Part shown: positions 55,850 through 64,000 of the stretch, piece by piece
Position numbering within the stretch: the first letter of the stretch is position 1
Layout: each line of letters begins with the position of its first letter
Assembly (NCBI RefSeq): GCF_011734195.1
Contig: NZ_JAANTH010000002.1
Location: forward strand, 434,001-498,000
Length of the DNA stretch: 64,000 nucleotides
From: Halobacterium sp. R2-5
GTDB taxonomy: Archaea; Halobacteriota; Halobacteria; Halobacteriales; Halobacteriaceae
Reading direction: 5' to 3'
Translations under genes and position numbers: made by a program
Notes under the pieces: generated by a model
Databases searched by the model: none
What the model saw: only the letters and a program-made list of their open reading frames with translations
What the model was told of the DNA's origin: nothing

Positions 55850-55903
55850 CGGCACCGCGGCGGGATACGAAAGCATTACTTGCCGGCCGCCGACGCCACG
55901 GGT

Positions 55904-57001
55904 ATGGCTCTCCGAACGCCGCCGCTGTCCGACCGCCACGGCGACCGGGGCGCGCAGTTCACGGAGTTCGGCGGGTGGGAGATGCCCGTCGAGTTCGACT
56001 CCATCCGGACCGAGCACGCCGCGGTGCGGGAGTCCGCTGGCGTCTTCGACGTCTCCCACATGGGGGAGATCGAGGTCGGCGGTCCGGACGCCGAAGCGCT
56101 GATGCAGCGGCTCACGACCAACGACGTCGCCGCGCTCGACCCCGGTGAGGCCCAGTACGCCGCGATAGTGGACGACGAGGGCGTCATGCTCGACGACACG
56201 GTCGTCTACCGGCTGCCAGAGGGCGACGACGCGGAGTTCCTGTTCGTGCCGAACGCCGGCCACGACGAACAGATGTACGAGCGGTGGACCGACTACCGCG
56301 ACGGCCACGACCTCACGGCGAGCGTGGACAACGTCACCAGCGAGTACGGCATGGTCGCCGTGCAGGGCCCGGACGCCCCCGGTCTCGTCGCAGCACGCGC
56401 CGGCGACTCTGTACTCGACCTCGGGCGCTTCGAGGCCGAGTACGCGGCGGTCGCGGGCGTCGAGTGCTGGGTGGCGAACACCGGATACACCGGCGAGGAC
56501 GGCTTCGAGGTCGTGTTCCCAGCGGACGGCGCGGGCGCAGTCTGGGACGCGTTCGCGAACAACTGCCAGCCCTGCGGGCTCGGCGCGCGCGACACGCTCC
56601 GCCTCGAAATCGGGTTACTACTGTCCGGCCAGGACTTCCACCCCGAGGAGAACCCGCGCACGCCCTACGAGGCCGGCGTCGGGTTCGTCGTCGACCTCGA
56701 CACCGACTTCGTCGGGCGGGACGCCCTCGAAGCCCAGCAGGGCGCGGGCCTCGACGAGGAGTTCGTCGGGTTCGTCCTCGAGGAGCGCGGCGTCCCCCGA
56801 CACGGCTACGAGATCACCAGCGAGGACGGCGACCCCGTCGGCGAGGTCACGAGCGGCACGATGAGCCCGACGCTGGGCGAGCCGATCGGGCTCGGCTACG
56901 TCGACACCGACTACGCAGAGGACGGCACCACCGTCGAGGTCGTCGTCCGCGGCACCGGCAAGCGAGCGACCATCACCACACCACCTTTCATCGACCAATG
57001 A
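55904..57001 (+). CDS. gcvT: Glycine cleavage system T protein (aminomethyltransferase)
   Basis: 365 residues. Transfers the aminomethyl carbon from H protein to tetrahydrofolate. Signatures: [32 protein letters not shown] and [12 protein letters not shown] near 196-207, [18 protein letters not shown] near 233. The TGA overlaps the gcvH ATG (ATGA). Confidence 0.95.
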   Translation: MALRTPPLSDRHGDRGAQFTEFGGWEMPVEFDSIRTEHAAVRESAGVFDVSHMGEIEVGGPDAEALMQRLTTNDVAALDPGEAQYAAIVDDEGVMLDDTVVYRLPEGDDAEFLFVPNAGHDEQMYERWTDYRDGHDLTASVDNVTSEYGMVAVQGPDAPGLVAARAGDSVLDLGRFEAEYAAVAGVECWVANTGYTGEDGFEVVFPADGAGAVWDAFANNCQPCGLGARDTLRLEIGLLLSGQDFHPEENPRTPYEAGVGFVVDLDTDFVGRDALEAQQGAGLDEEFVGFVLEERGVPRHGYEITSEDGDPVGEVTSGTMSPTLGEPIGLGYVDTDYAEDGTTVEVVVRGTGKRATITTPPFIDQ

Positions 57002-57372
57002 GCTTCGAAGTACCCGACGACCTGTACTACCTCGAATCGCACGAGTGGATCGACCCCGAGACCGGCCGCGTCGGCATCTCCGAGTTCGCGCAGGACGAGC
57101 TCGGCGACGTCGTCTTCGTCGAACTCCCGGCCGTCGGCGACGAACTCGACCGGGAGGAGGAGTTCGGCGTCGTCGAGTCCATCAAGGCCGTCTCGGACAT
57201 CTACGCGCCCGTCTCGGGCGAAGTGACCGCGGTCAACGACGCGCTCGAAGACGAGCCCGAGCTGGTCAACGACGACCCGTTCGGCGACGGCTGGCTCGTC
57301 GAACTCGACTTCGAGGAGGCCGACCTCGAGGACCTCCTGGACGCCGACGAGTACGCCGACCAGATCGCATAG
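56998..57372 (+). CDS. gcvH: Glycine cleavage system H protein
   Basis: 124 residues. Lipoyl carrier with the lipoylated Lys63 in [14 protein letters not shown]. It shuttles the aminomethyl group among P, T and L proteins. Its stop codon is followed at once by the 3' hairpin element. Confidence 0.95.
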   Translation: MSFEVPDDLYYLESHEWIDPETGRVGISEFAQDELGDVVFVELPAVGDELDREEEFGVVESIKAVSDIYAPVSGEVTAVNDALEDEPELVNDDPFGDGWLVELDFEEADLEDLLDADEYADQIA

Positions 57373-57435
57373 GTACCGTTTGCTGCGCTCGCGGCCTTCG
57401 GCCGCTCGCTGGCAAAAGCTACGCTAAAAGCCCTC
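57373..57435 (+). repeat. 3' hairpin element after gcvH (copy 2)
   Basis: Immediately after TAG: GTACCGTTTGCTGCGCTCGC, then hairpin GCGGCC-TTC-GGCCGC (57391-57405), then CTGGCAAAAGCTACGCTAAA and A (57409-57429), then GCCCTCCTCC. The block order equals the element after cdc48. Hairpin stems differ but both pair. Confidence 0.75.
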
Positions 57436-57560
57436 CTCCTTCACTTCGCGCTCTTCGAGCGCTCCATTCAGTCGTCGGCCCACGCTCGTTTGCTTCGCTC
57501 ACTCGCGCGGTGAACCGGCGACCTTCCGGGTCCTTCGGACCACTCGGTCGCCGGATGCTG
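57436..57560. repeat. Further stem-loops in the gcvH-downstream spacer
   Basis: GCGCTC-TTC-GAGCGC at 57448-57462, and a nested hairpin CCGGCGACC...GGTCGCCGG (57515-57554) that encloses GGTCC-TTC-GGACC (57529-57541). Loops of TTC recur. They may form part of a 3'-end array similar to that after rnhA. Confidence 0.65.
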
Positions 57561-57608
57561 GCTGTTTCGTGCCGAACGTTCTTGTCGTGTCGGTGTGACT
57601 GTTCGCAA

Positions 57609-57887
57609 ATGGCACCGACCGTCGACGACCTGCGGAACGAGATTCGGGAGGCAGTCGGCCGGTACTCGCGCGTGGAGTCCACCGGCTTCACGAAGGAGGC
57701 GCTGGCGGCTATCTGCGAGGAACTGGGGTACGACGTCGGCCCGGGGAGTCTCCCGCCGAAATCCGAGATGCGCGCGGAGATTCGGTCGCGGGTCGGACTC
57801 GCCGACGACGCCGACCCCGAGAGCGCGGGCGGCGCGTTCCGGAAAGCCGACCTCGAAGCGATCGCCGAAGCGCTCCGCGACCCGTAG
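57609..57887 (+). CDS. Small haloarchaeal hypothetical protein in the gcv cluster
   Basis: 92 residues, helical and charged, with two similar segments (FTKEALAAICEELG; FRKADLEAIAEALRD) separated by a loop. It sits between gcvH and gcvPA, isolated by the hairpin region. Not a known glycine-cleavage part. Function unknown. Confidence 0.7.
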   Translation: MAPTVDDLRNEIREAVGRYSRVESTGFTKEALAAICEELGYDVGPGSLPPKSEMRAEIRSRVGLADDADPESAGGAFRKADLEAIAEALRDP

Positions 57888-58003
57888 GCCGTTCGCAACG
57901 TTTGCCGCTCGGGTGGCGCGTTCGTGTCTACCTCCTCGTTCTCGACACTGACCCACTACACGTTCGTGGTCACTTCTGCTCGGGTGGGGGCACCGGAACC
58001 GGG

Positions 58004-58011
58004 AGTATCTT
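58004..58011 (+). promoter_or_regulatory. TATA-like box of the gcvPA leader
   Basis: AGTATCTT lies 26-33 bp before the leader ATG 58037, which suggests that transcription starts at the leader ORF. Confidence 0.4.
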
Positions 58012-58036
58012 GGTGTCCGCTCCGTAAGCCACGCGT

Positions 58037-58081
58037 ATGTCTGGATTCGAGGCCGGTCCGTCGCGGGGTGGACGCCGATGA
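58037..58081 (+). CDS. 14-codon leader ORF overlapping the gcvPA start
   Basis: ATG 58037 opens [14 protein letters not shown]; its TGA overlaps the gcvPA ATG as ATGA. With the TATA-like box just upstream, a leaderless leader peptide followed by coupled gcvPA translation is plausible. Confidence 0.45.
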   Translation: MSGFEAGPSRGGRR

Positions 58082-59400
58082 GCGGGAGTCCGTACGCGCC
58101 GCACACCGAGGAGGAGACGGCGGCGATGCTGGACGCCGTTGGCGTCGAGGACGTCGAGGCGCTGTTCGACATCCCGGAGTCGGTGCGCTTCGACGACGAG
58201 TTCGGCATCGACGCCAAGTCCGAGCAGGCCGCCGTCACGGAGACGCGCAAGCGCCTGCAACGAAACGACGACCTGACGGAGTTTCTGGGGCGGGGCCACT
58301 ACGAGCACTACGTGCCGTCGCTGGTCGATCACCTCTCCCAGCGCTCGGAGTTCCTCACGTCGTACACGCAGTACCAGCCCGAGGTCACGCAGGGGTTCCT
58401 GCAGGCCTTGTTCGAGTACCAGTCGATGCTCGTCGAACTCACGGGCCTCGGCGTCGCGAACTGCTCGATGTACGACGAGGCGTCCGCGCTCGCGGAGGCC
58501 GCGCTGCTCGCCAAGCGCGTGCGCGCCGCGGACGGCGACCGCGTGCTCGTTCCCGAGTACGTCCGCGACGGCCACGTCAGCGTCCTCGAGAACTACACGG
58601 GCGGCGCCGACGTGTCCGTCGAGCGCTACGGCACCGACGCCGGCAACGTCGACACCGACGCGCTCGCCGACGCACTCGACGACGACGTCGTGATGGTGTA
58701 CGCCGAGAACCCCACGACGGTCGGCGCCGTCGAGGAGAACCTGGACGCAGTCGGCGACCTCGCCGACGACCACGGCGCGCTGTTCTGTCTCGGCTCGGAC
58801 CCAGTCGCGCTGTCGCTGCTCCAGCGGCCCGTCGACGTCGGCGCGGACGTCGTCGTCGGAGACGCCAGCGTCCTCGGGATGCCCGCGAGCTACGGGATGG
58901 GCCTCGGCGTGTTCGCGTGCCGCGAGGACTTCCTGCGGCAAGTCCCCGGACGACTGGTCGGTGCGAGCGAAGACGAGGACGGGAACCGCGCGTACACGCT
59001 CACGCTCCAGACCCGCGAGCAGCACATCCGGAAGGAGCGCGCGACGTCGAACATCTGCACGAACCAGGCGTGGGTCGCGCTCCGTACCGCCATCCACGCC
59101 GCCTCGCTCGGCTCGGAGGGGCTCGTCGACCTCGCCGAACGCATGGTCGAACTGCCCCGGGAGGTCGCCGCGGAGCTGAACGACATCACGGGCGTGCGGG
59201 CGCCCGTCCACGACCGCCACCACTTCCGGGAGTTCCTCGTCTCCACGGACCAGCCCGCGCCCGCCATCGCGACCGACCTCGAAGCCGAAGGGTTCGCCGT
59301 CCACGCGGTCGCGGACCACCGGCTGCAGGTCTGCGTGACGGACGCCAACGAGCACGCCGCCGACCGCCTCGTCGCCGCGTTCGAGGAGGTGACCCACTGA
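58078..59400 (+). CDS. gcvPA: Glycine dehydrogenase (decarboxylating) subunit 1
   Basis: 440 residues. N-terminal half of the split P protein of archaea and some bacteria; with subunit 2 it decarboxylates glycine using PLP. Signatures: [32 protein letters not shown], and the later [13 protein letters not shown]. It overlaps gcvPB by one base. Confidence 0.95.
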   Translation: MSGSPYAPHTEEETAAMLDAVGVEDVEALFDIPESVRFDDEFGIDAKSEQAAVTETRKRLQRNDDLTEFLGRGHYEHYVPSLVDHLSQRSEFLTSYTQYQPEVTQGFLQALFEYQSMLVELTGLGVANCSMYDEASALAEAALLAKRVRAADGDRVLVPEYVRDGHVSVLENYTGGADVSVERYGTDAGNVDTDALADALDDDVVMVYAENPTTVGAVEENLDAVGDLADDHGALFCLGSDPVALSLLQRPVDVGADVVVGDASVLGMPASYGMGLGVFACREDFLRQVPGRLVGASEDEDGNRAYTLTLQTREQHIRKERATSNICTNQAWVALRTAIHAASLGSEGLVDLAERMVELPREVAAELNDITGVRAPVHDRHHFREFLVSTDQPAPAIATDLEAEGFAVHAVADHRLQVCVTDANEHAADRLVAAFEEVTH

Positions 59401-60821
59401 TGGAACACTACGACCAGGCCGCCTACGCGCAGGCCGACGACGACCAGTACGAGCCGCTGCTCGCGGAGAAAGACGAGACGACCACGGACGTGGAGTCGTC
59501 GCTGCCCGACGACCTCACGCGGGACGAACTCGAACTGCCGAGCCTCGCCGAACCCGAGCTCGCCCGGCACTACGTCCGGCTCAGCCAGCAGAACTACGGC
59601 GTCGACTCCGGGCCGTACCCGCTCGGCTCGTGTACGATGAAGTACAACCCCCGGTTCACGGAGGACGTCGCCGCGCTCGACACCGCGAGCGTCCACCCGG
59701 ACCGCTCCGCGAAGAGCGTGCAGGGAACGCTCGAAGTCATGCACGACCTCCAGGACTACCTCGGGCGCATCGGCGGCATGGACGCCGTGACGCTCCAGCC
59801 GCCGGCGGGCGCCGCGGGCGAGTTCACGGGCATCCTGCTCGCGGCCGCCTACCACGAAGCCAACGGCGAGGGCCACCGCGACGAGGTCGTCATCCCGGAC
59901 GCCGCCCACGGCACGAACTTCGCGTCGGCGGCGCTCGGCGGCTACGACGTCGTCGAGATTCCCTCGGGCGACGACGGCCGCGTCGACCTCGACGCGCTCG
60001 ACGCCGCGCTCGGCGAGGACACGGCGGCGCTGATGCTCACGAACCCGAACACGCTCGGGCTCTTCGAGCGCGACATCGAGGAGATCGCGGACATGGTCCA
60101 CGACGCCGGCGGCCTGCTGTACTACGACGGCGCGAACCTCAACGCGTTGCTCGGCCGCGCGCGCCCCGGCGACATGGGCTTCGACATCATGCACTTCAAC
60201 GTCCACAAGACGTTCGCGACGCCCCACGGCGGCGGCGGCCCGGGCGCCGGCCCGGTCGGCGTCACCGAGGAGCTCGCGGAGTTCCTCCCGGACCCCCACG
60301 TCCGGGAGACCGAGAGCGGGAAGTACGAGCGGTACACGCCCGAGCAGTCCGTCGGGAAGGTCCACGGCTTCGCCGGGAACTGGCTCGTCCTCGTGAAGGC
60401 GTTCGCGTACATCGACCGCCTCGGCGACGACGGCCTCAGCGACGCCTCCGCGAAGGCCGTCCTGAACGCGAACTACCTCGCCGAGCGGGTCGACTACGAC
60501 GTCCCGCTCGGGCCGTTCCACCACGAGTTCGTCGCGAGCGCGGGCGACCAGGGCGCCGCCGACGTCGCCAAGCGCATGCTCGACTACGGCGTCCACCCGC
60601 CGACGACGAAGTGGCCGGAACTGGTCGACGAGGCGCTGATGACCGAACCGACGGAGGTCGAGACGAAGGGGAACCTCGACGACCTCGCGGACGCGTTCAA
60701 CGCCGTCGCGAGCGAGGACGCGGAGACGCTCGAAGCCGCGCCGAATCGCACGACTGCCCGGCGCATCGACCAGACGAGCGCCGCGCGGAACCCCCGGCTG
60801 TCGTGGCACGACCTCGACTAA
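59400..60821 (+). CDS. gcvPB: Glycine dehydrogenase (decarboxylating) subunit 2
   Basis: 473 residues. The PLP-bearing subunit: Lys near 269 in HFNVHKTFATPHGGGGPG binds PLP. Other signatures: SCTMKYNPR, LQPPAGAAGEFTGIL, AHGTNFASA. The L protein (dihydrolipoyl dehydrogenase) is not in the window. Confidence 0.95.
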   Translation: MEHYDQAAYAQADDDQYEPLLAEKDETTTDVESSLPDDLTRDELELPSLAEPELARHYVRLSQQNYGVDSGPYPLGSCTMKYNPRFTEDVAALDTASVHPDRSAKSVQGTLEVMHDLQDYLGRIGGMDAVTLQPPAGAAGEFTGILLAAAYHEANGEGHRDEVVIPDAAHGTNFASAALGGYDVVEIPSGDDGRVDLDALDAALGEDTAALMLTNPNTLGLFERDIEEIADMVHDAGGLLYYDGANLNALLGRARPGDMGFDIMHFNVHKTFATPHGGGGPGAGPVGVTEELAEFLPDPHVRETESGKYERYTPEQSVGKVHGFAGNWLVLVKAFAYIDRLGDDGLSDASAKAVLNANYLAERVDYDVPLGPFHHEFVASAGDQGAADVAKRMLDYGVHPPTTKWPELVDEALMTEPTEVETKGNLDDLADAFNAVASEDAETLEAAPNRTTARRIDQTSAARNPRLSWHDLD

Positions 60822-60857
60822 CTCGTCGCCGCTGAGAGCGCGAATTTAGCCAATCCT

Positions 60858-60884
60858 TATTACTCGACGCGCCGTCGATTAATA
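60858..60884. promoter_or_regulatory. 27-bp palindrome at the nikR promoter
   Basis: TATTACTCGACG-CGC-CGTCGATTAATA has 12-bp arms with one mismatch and ends one base before the nikR ATG at 60886. The size is close to the 28-bp NikR operator of E. coli. It overlaps the likely transcription start, so repression by NikR itself is plausible. Confidence 0.6.
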
Positions 60885-60885
60885 C

Positions 60886-61311
60886 ATGACTGTCGTCAGC
60901 GTCTCGATGCCCGACGAGCTCCTCGAACGGCTCGACGAGTTCTCCGAGGACCACGGCTACACCGGCCGCAGCGAGGTCGTCCGGGAGGCCGCGCGCAACC
61001 TCCTCGGCGAGTTCGAGGACAAACAGCTCGAGGACCGCCCGCTCATCGGCGTCGTCACCGTGCTGTTCAGCTACGAGAACTCCACCGTCGAGGAGCGCAT
61101 GATGAACCTCCGCCACGAGTACGAGGGCCTCGTCACGAGCAACGTCCACAACCACGTCGGCGACCACTACTGCATGGAGCTGTTCATCCTCGAGGGAAAA
61201 CTCGACGAGATCTCGGAGTTCGTCGGCCGCGTGCGCGCCACGAAGGACACGATCACGGTCGACTACTCGGTGATTCCCGTCGACGGCTTCACGGCGCTGT
61301 CGGACGCCTAG
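60886..61311 (+). CDS. nikR: NikR-type nickel-responsive regulator
   Basis: 141 residues. N-terminal ribbon-helix-helix ([23 protein letters not shown]) for DNA binding. The C-terminal ACT-like domain has all NikR nickel ligands at standard spacing: H77, H88, H90 and C96. It probably represses nickel uptake; no nickel transporter is in the window. It is preceded by a 27-bp palindrome. Confidence 0.93.
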   Translation: MTVVSVSMPDELLERLDEFSEDHGYTGRSEVVREAARNLLGEFEDKQLEDRPLIGVVTVLFSYENSTVEERMMNLRHEYEGLVTSNVHNHVGDHYCMELFILEGKLDEISEFVGRVRATKDTITVDYSVIPVDGFTALSDA

Positions 61312-61574
61312 TCGATCACCCGCGGCTCGTAGATGCGCTTCCTGGCGTCCGGGATGTAGACGCGCTCCTCTACTAGATTCGCGTCCTTCAGCAGCGCGAG
61401 CCCGTGGCGGGTCGTCCGCTTCGAGAGCCGCGTCCGGTCCCGCAGTTCGGCCTGCGTGAGCGGCGAGTCGTACTCCAGAACCTTGAACACGAGCTTCGCG
61501 CTCGGCGGCAGGTCGTTCAGGGCGTCGCTGTCGGGGGTCGGCGATGCGTCGTTACCGTCGGCAAAAACGACCAC
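61308..61574 (-). CDS. Small winged-helix transcription regulator
   Basis: 88 residues from GTG 61574 (a longer start at 61655 is possible). [26 protein letters not shown] and [24 protein letters not shown] form a typical MarR/TrmB-like winged helix. Convergent with nikR with a 4-bp overlap. Target unknown. Confidence 0.75.
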   Translation of the reverse strand: MVVFADGNDASPTPDSDALNDLPPSAKLVFKVLEYDSPLTQAELRDRTRLSKRTTRHGLALLKDANLVEERVYIPDARKRIYEPRVID

Positions 61575-61708
61575 TGGTCTCTGCCATACAGGTGCCGGGA
61601 GGACGCGAGCACAGTTAGGTGTTTGCCTCCCGCCAGAAACGGCCGGCGTAGCCACCCGGTCACTACCCTACCAGTACAGCTAATCCCCGGGCTGCCGAAC
61701 ACGAGCCC

Positions 61709-62110
61709 GTGACCGGTGCCGCTACGGGACTCGTCCTCGGGAGCATCATCGGCGCAGTCGCGACTATCGCGGGCTCGTACTTCCTGTTCTGGCGGCGCCG
61801 ACAGGCGACGCGCGCCCACCTCCGGCAGGCCTTCGAGACGGAGCTCGCCGCGCTGTCGTACGTCGACGGGATGGCCGACCGGGGGAACTACGAGACGCTC
61901 ACCGAAACTGTCGAACAGCCGGTCGTCTACGAGAGCAACGCCGACGAAATCGGCCGGCTCTCCGGCGACGAGGTCGAGGCCCTGGTCTCGTTCTACACCG
62001 ACCTCTACTGGCTGCGCGACCAGCAGGACATCGAGGACAAGAAAGAGCGCGTCCACGAGATCGTCGAGAAGCGCCAGCGCGCGCTCGCCGCGGTCCGCGA
62101 ACACGAGTAG
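61709..62110 (+). CDS. Membrane-anchored coiled-coil protein
   Basis: 133 residues: one N-terminal hydrophobic segment (about 5-28), RRRQ stop-transfer, then a helical soluble part with a coiled coil (LRDQQDIEDKKERVHEIVEKRQRALAAV). GTG start. Function unknown. Confidence 0.65.
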   Translation: MTGAATGLVLGSIIGAVATIAGSYFLFWRRRQATRAHLRQAFETELAALSYVDGMADRGNYETLTETVEQPVVYESNADEIGRLSGDEVEALVSFYTDLYWLRDQQDIEDKKERVHEIVEKRQRALAAVREHE

Positions 62111-62651
62111 ACAGCGAACACTCCGGAATCCGTCCCGTTAGCTTCTCGGCGGCTACCCGCTCGGCCGTCGCTCTCACTCTGAGCGCAGACGGATCGAATT
62201 TCGTATCCCAATATACAGTTTACGTATTCGTCAAAGACGTCTTCACGGCGCCACAGTTCGACTCTCCGCGGTCGAACAACCCGATTCGGGTCGAAACGTT
62301 CTCTCAGTAAGCGGTCGCACTCGGTAGGCAGTATTCGAGCAGCGGGTAACGTTAGTCAGGCGAGAGAAGGAGACGGGCCGACCTGGCGGGGCAGGCCAAA
62401 CGCAGTATCCAGGTCGCGCTGAAGCCACGGGGACACGCGCGCGAATTCAAATCGACTCCTTCGGCCAGATGGACTACCGCACCTCGGAATATCTACGACG
62501 TTTCCGGCCGTAGCGGCTGTGGTCTCCTCCGTAGTGACGAGTTCCGACGACGAGTAGGTCAGTCGAGGTATCGAGAAGACGCGTTCGTCGAGACGACACC
62601 CGGGGTTCGCCGGTCGAAGACCGGGTTCCGGAATCGGGGTAGTCCGAGCGA
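62111..62651. other. 541-bp spacer with no recognised gene
   Basis: The longest non-coding stretch in the window. Its GC is lower than its neighbours (for example 62205-62240). Several ORFs exist but lack haloarchaeal codon bias. It could contain an untranslated RNA or a decayed gene. Confidence 0.45.
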
Positions 62652-62822
62652 TCAGGCGCTGGCCGCGGAGCTGATGTCGCCGTCGATGCGGATGAAGCCG
62701 TACCCGCACTCGGGACAGTACCACTTCGTCTTCAGGCCGAGGTGGAGTTCGGTCGCCGCAGCGCGGTAGAACGACTGCGTCTCCTCGCACTTCGGGCACT
62801 CGTGTTCGAGTTCGCTGGCCAT
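62652..62822 (-). CDS. Zinc-ribbon micro-protein
   Basis: 56 residues: HECPKCEETQSFYRA and KWYCPECGYGFIRID give two CPxC knuckles of a zinc ribbon, as in other small haloarchaeal zinc proteins and RPB9/TFS-like ribbons. ATG 62822. Function unknown. Confidence 0.8.
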   Translation of the reverse strand: MASELEHECPKCEETQSFYRAAATELHLGLKTKWYCPECGYGFIRIDGDISSAASA

Positions 62823-62966
62823 GCCCCGAGTTCGGGGAGCCACTCCATTCAACGTACTGGTTTCGCGGTTCTGTACCCGGCACTGTCGATGGATGAACCA
62901 CATATAACGATACAGAGTTACGACACACGGACCGAACAGCGCTCGTCGCCCCTGCTATCGAAAAAC

Positions 62967-63674
62967 CTACTCGCTGGGCGCGAACACGTCGGTCTGGACG
63001 TCTGTTCGCACGCCGTGTCGCGCCTCTGCGACAGACGCCGGTGGCTCCTCGTCGTCGTAGCGGCTGGCGTAGCTCGCTCGCACGGCGTCCCGGACGCAGG
63101 CGCGCGCCGCGGCCCCCACTTCGGTCGCGCTTCCGGAGAACGCCGCCGGCTCTCCGTCCGGGTCACAGGCCGCGACGACCGCGTCCGTCGTCGTCCCCGG
63201 GAAGCCCACCGCGTCGAGGAGCGTCGCAGTCTTCGCCTCCGCAGCGACGGCGACGAGGTTCGCGAGCGCCGCGTCGTCTATCGCGCGCGTCGTCCCGACG
63301 AACACGTTCACCGTCCCGGCGACGGGTTCGGGCTCTTCTGGGAGCGACCCGCCCTCGGGGTCCATCGGGAGCGCGGCGGGGTTCGAGACGCCGACGGTCG
63401 CGACCGCCTCGACGGGGCCGCAGCGCGCGCCGCGGGCGTGGCGCTGCGCGATTCCGGTGAGCAGCACGGGGTCCTCGGCGTCCCGCGAGAACTCCGCGTC
63501 GGCGAGCCGGTCGGCGACGTACGCGTCGAGGTCCTCGGGGTCCCAGCCCTCGGGGACGGTGACGTTGAACGCCCGGTCGGCGTCCGCGAGTCCGCCGTCC
63601 CAGCCCGTCGACAGCCAGCGCGTCCGCTCGCGTTCGAGCGCGAGGACGCCGTCCCGCGTCGTCGCCTCAAACAT
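62967..63674 (-). CDS. cbiZ: Adenosylcobinamide amidohydrolase
   Basis: 235 residues. CbiZ cuts the aminopropanol side chain from salvaged cobinamide, giving cobyric acid for rebuilding into B12. GIAQRHARGA, ATVGVSNPAAL and GTVNVFVGTTRAIDDAALANLV match the archaeal family. It overlaps cobD by 8 bp. It links with the B12-dependent reductase in this window. Confidence 0.9.
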   Translation of the reverse strand: MFEATTRDGVLALERERTRWLSTGWDGGLADADRAFNVTVPEGWDPEDLDAYVADRLADAEFSRDAEDPVLLTGIAQRHARGARCGPVEAVATVGVSNPAALPMDPEGGSLPEEPEPVAGTVNVFVGTTRAIDDAALANLVAVAAEAKTATLLDAVGFPGTTTDAVVAACDPDGEPAAFSGSATEVGAAARACVRDAVRASYASRYDDEEPPASVAEARHGVRTDVQTDVFAPSE

Positions 63675-64000
63675 CCAGGGCCTCCAGCAGGCGGTCGTTC
63701 TCCTCGGGCGTGCGGACCGCGACGCGTACGTGGCTGTCTAGCCCGCGGAACGTCGTCGCGTCTCGGATTGCGACGCCCCGGGACTCGGTCGCTTCGCAGA
63801 GCGCGTCCACGTCTCGGTCGCCGACGTCGAGCAGGAGGAACGGCGCGTCCGAGCCGTGGACGCCGAAGTCGTCGCCGAGTTCGCGTGACACCCGCCGGCG
63901 CTCGCTGGCGACGCGCTCGCGGGTGTCCGCGACGAACTCGCGCTGGCGCATCGCGTGCGCGCCGACGGCCGCCGCGGGCGTCCCGAGGTTCCACGCGCGA
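63667..64000 (-). CDS. cobD: CobD-like threonine-phosphate decarboxylase (C-terminal part)
   Basis: At least 110 residues; the rest lies outside the window. The frame runs through to the edge without a stop (WNLGTPAAAVGAHA precedes MRQREFVADTRERV). The C-terminal fold of PLP class I aminotransferases and the neighbour cbiZ identify it as CobD, which makes aminopropanol phosphate. It is truncated by the window end, not by mutation. Confidence 0.8.
   Translation of the reverse strand, partial: RAWNLGTPAAAVGAHAMRQREFVADTRERVASERRRVSRELGDDFGVHGSDAPFLLLDVGDRDVDALCEATESRGVAIRDATTFRGLDSHVRVAVRTPEENDRLLEALDV

Noticed and set aside
55850-55903. Glycine riboswitch before gcvT
   Set aside because: The spacer is only 54 bp and has no tandem aptamer features.
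63667-64000. cobD as a truncated pseudogene
   Set aside because: The frame stays open to the window edge, so the truncation is only due to the window.

Overview
The window is chromosomal DNA of a halophilic archaeon (class Halobacteria, probably Halobacteriaceae; I cannot fix the genus). Support: very high GC, strongly acidic proteins, archaeal information-processing genes (ribosomal protein S8e, RadB, replication factor C large subunit, CDC48), mevalonate-pathway HMG-CoA synthase, a class II ribonucleotide reductase, twin-arginine lipoproteins, GTG starts, TATA boxes about 25 bp before the start codon (leaderless transcripts), and an elongator tRNA-Met with an intron. No insertion sequence, CRISPR array, rRNA or prophage was seen. 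It looks like core chromosome with a few small accessory patches.

Layout. 1-6300: housekeeping (GTPBP1-type GTPase, J-domain protein, pyrF, DUF2240 protein, S8e, dodecin). 6500-14900: cdc48, a RuvC/YqgF-like predicted nuclease divergent from radB, a DUF389 membrane protein, a GAF-HTH regulator, a four-CBS protein whose C-terminus looks like a ribosome hibernation factor, and small zinc-ribbon proteins. 14900-21600: glpACB-type anaerobic glycerol-3-phosphate dehydrogenase operon (order A-B-C), UspA, Mn-catalase, NAD-binding protein. 21780-25850: tRNA-Val and the trpDFEG operon. 26350-33300: B12-dependent ribonucleotide reductase with a leader ORF, intron-containing tRNA-Met, and a lower-GC patch with a PH-like protein and a PD-(D/E)XK-like protein. 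33700-45900: aldo/keto reductase, EamA transporter, CBS pair protein, RNase HI, malic enzyme, heme A synthase-like protein, polar amino-acid ABC transporter, RfcL. 46000-55900: membrane and conserved haloarchaeal proteins, HMG-CoA synthase beside an XRE regulator, a pilin-like surface protein. 55900-61300: glycine cleavage genes gcvT-gcvH, then gcvPA-gcvPB, then nikR. The right edge has corrinoid-salvage genes cbiZ and cobD (cut by the window end), which fits the B12 need of the reductase.

The most interesting signals are not protein genes. Homologous hairpin elements follow directly after the stop codons of cdc48 and gcvH, with compensatory stem changes. A tandem array of eight stem-loops lies between rnhA and maeB. 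Short leader ORFs overlap the start codons of nrdJ and gcvPA by ATGA. Near-perfect palindromes sit at the nikR and trpD promoters. A CBS-HPF fusion protein is a plausible ribosome-dormancy factor.
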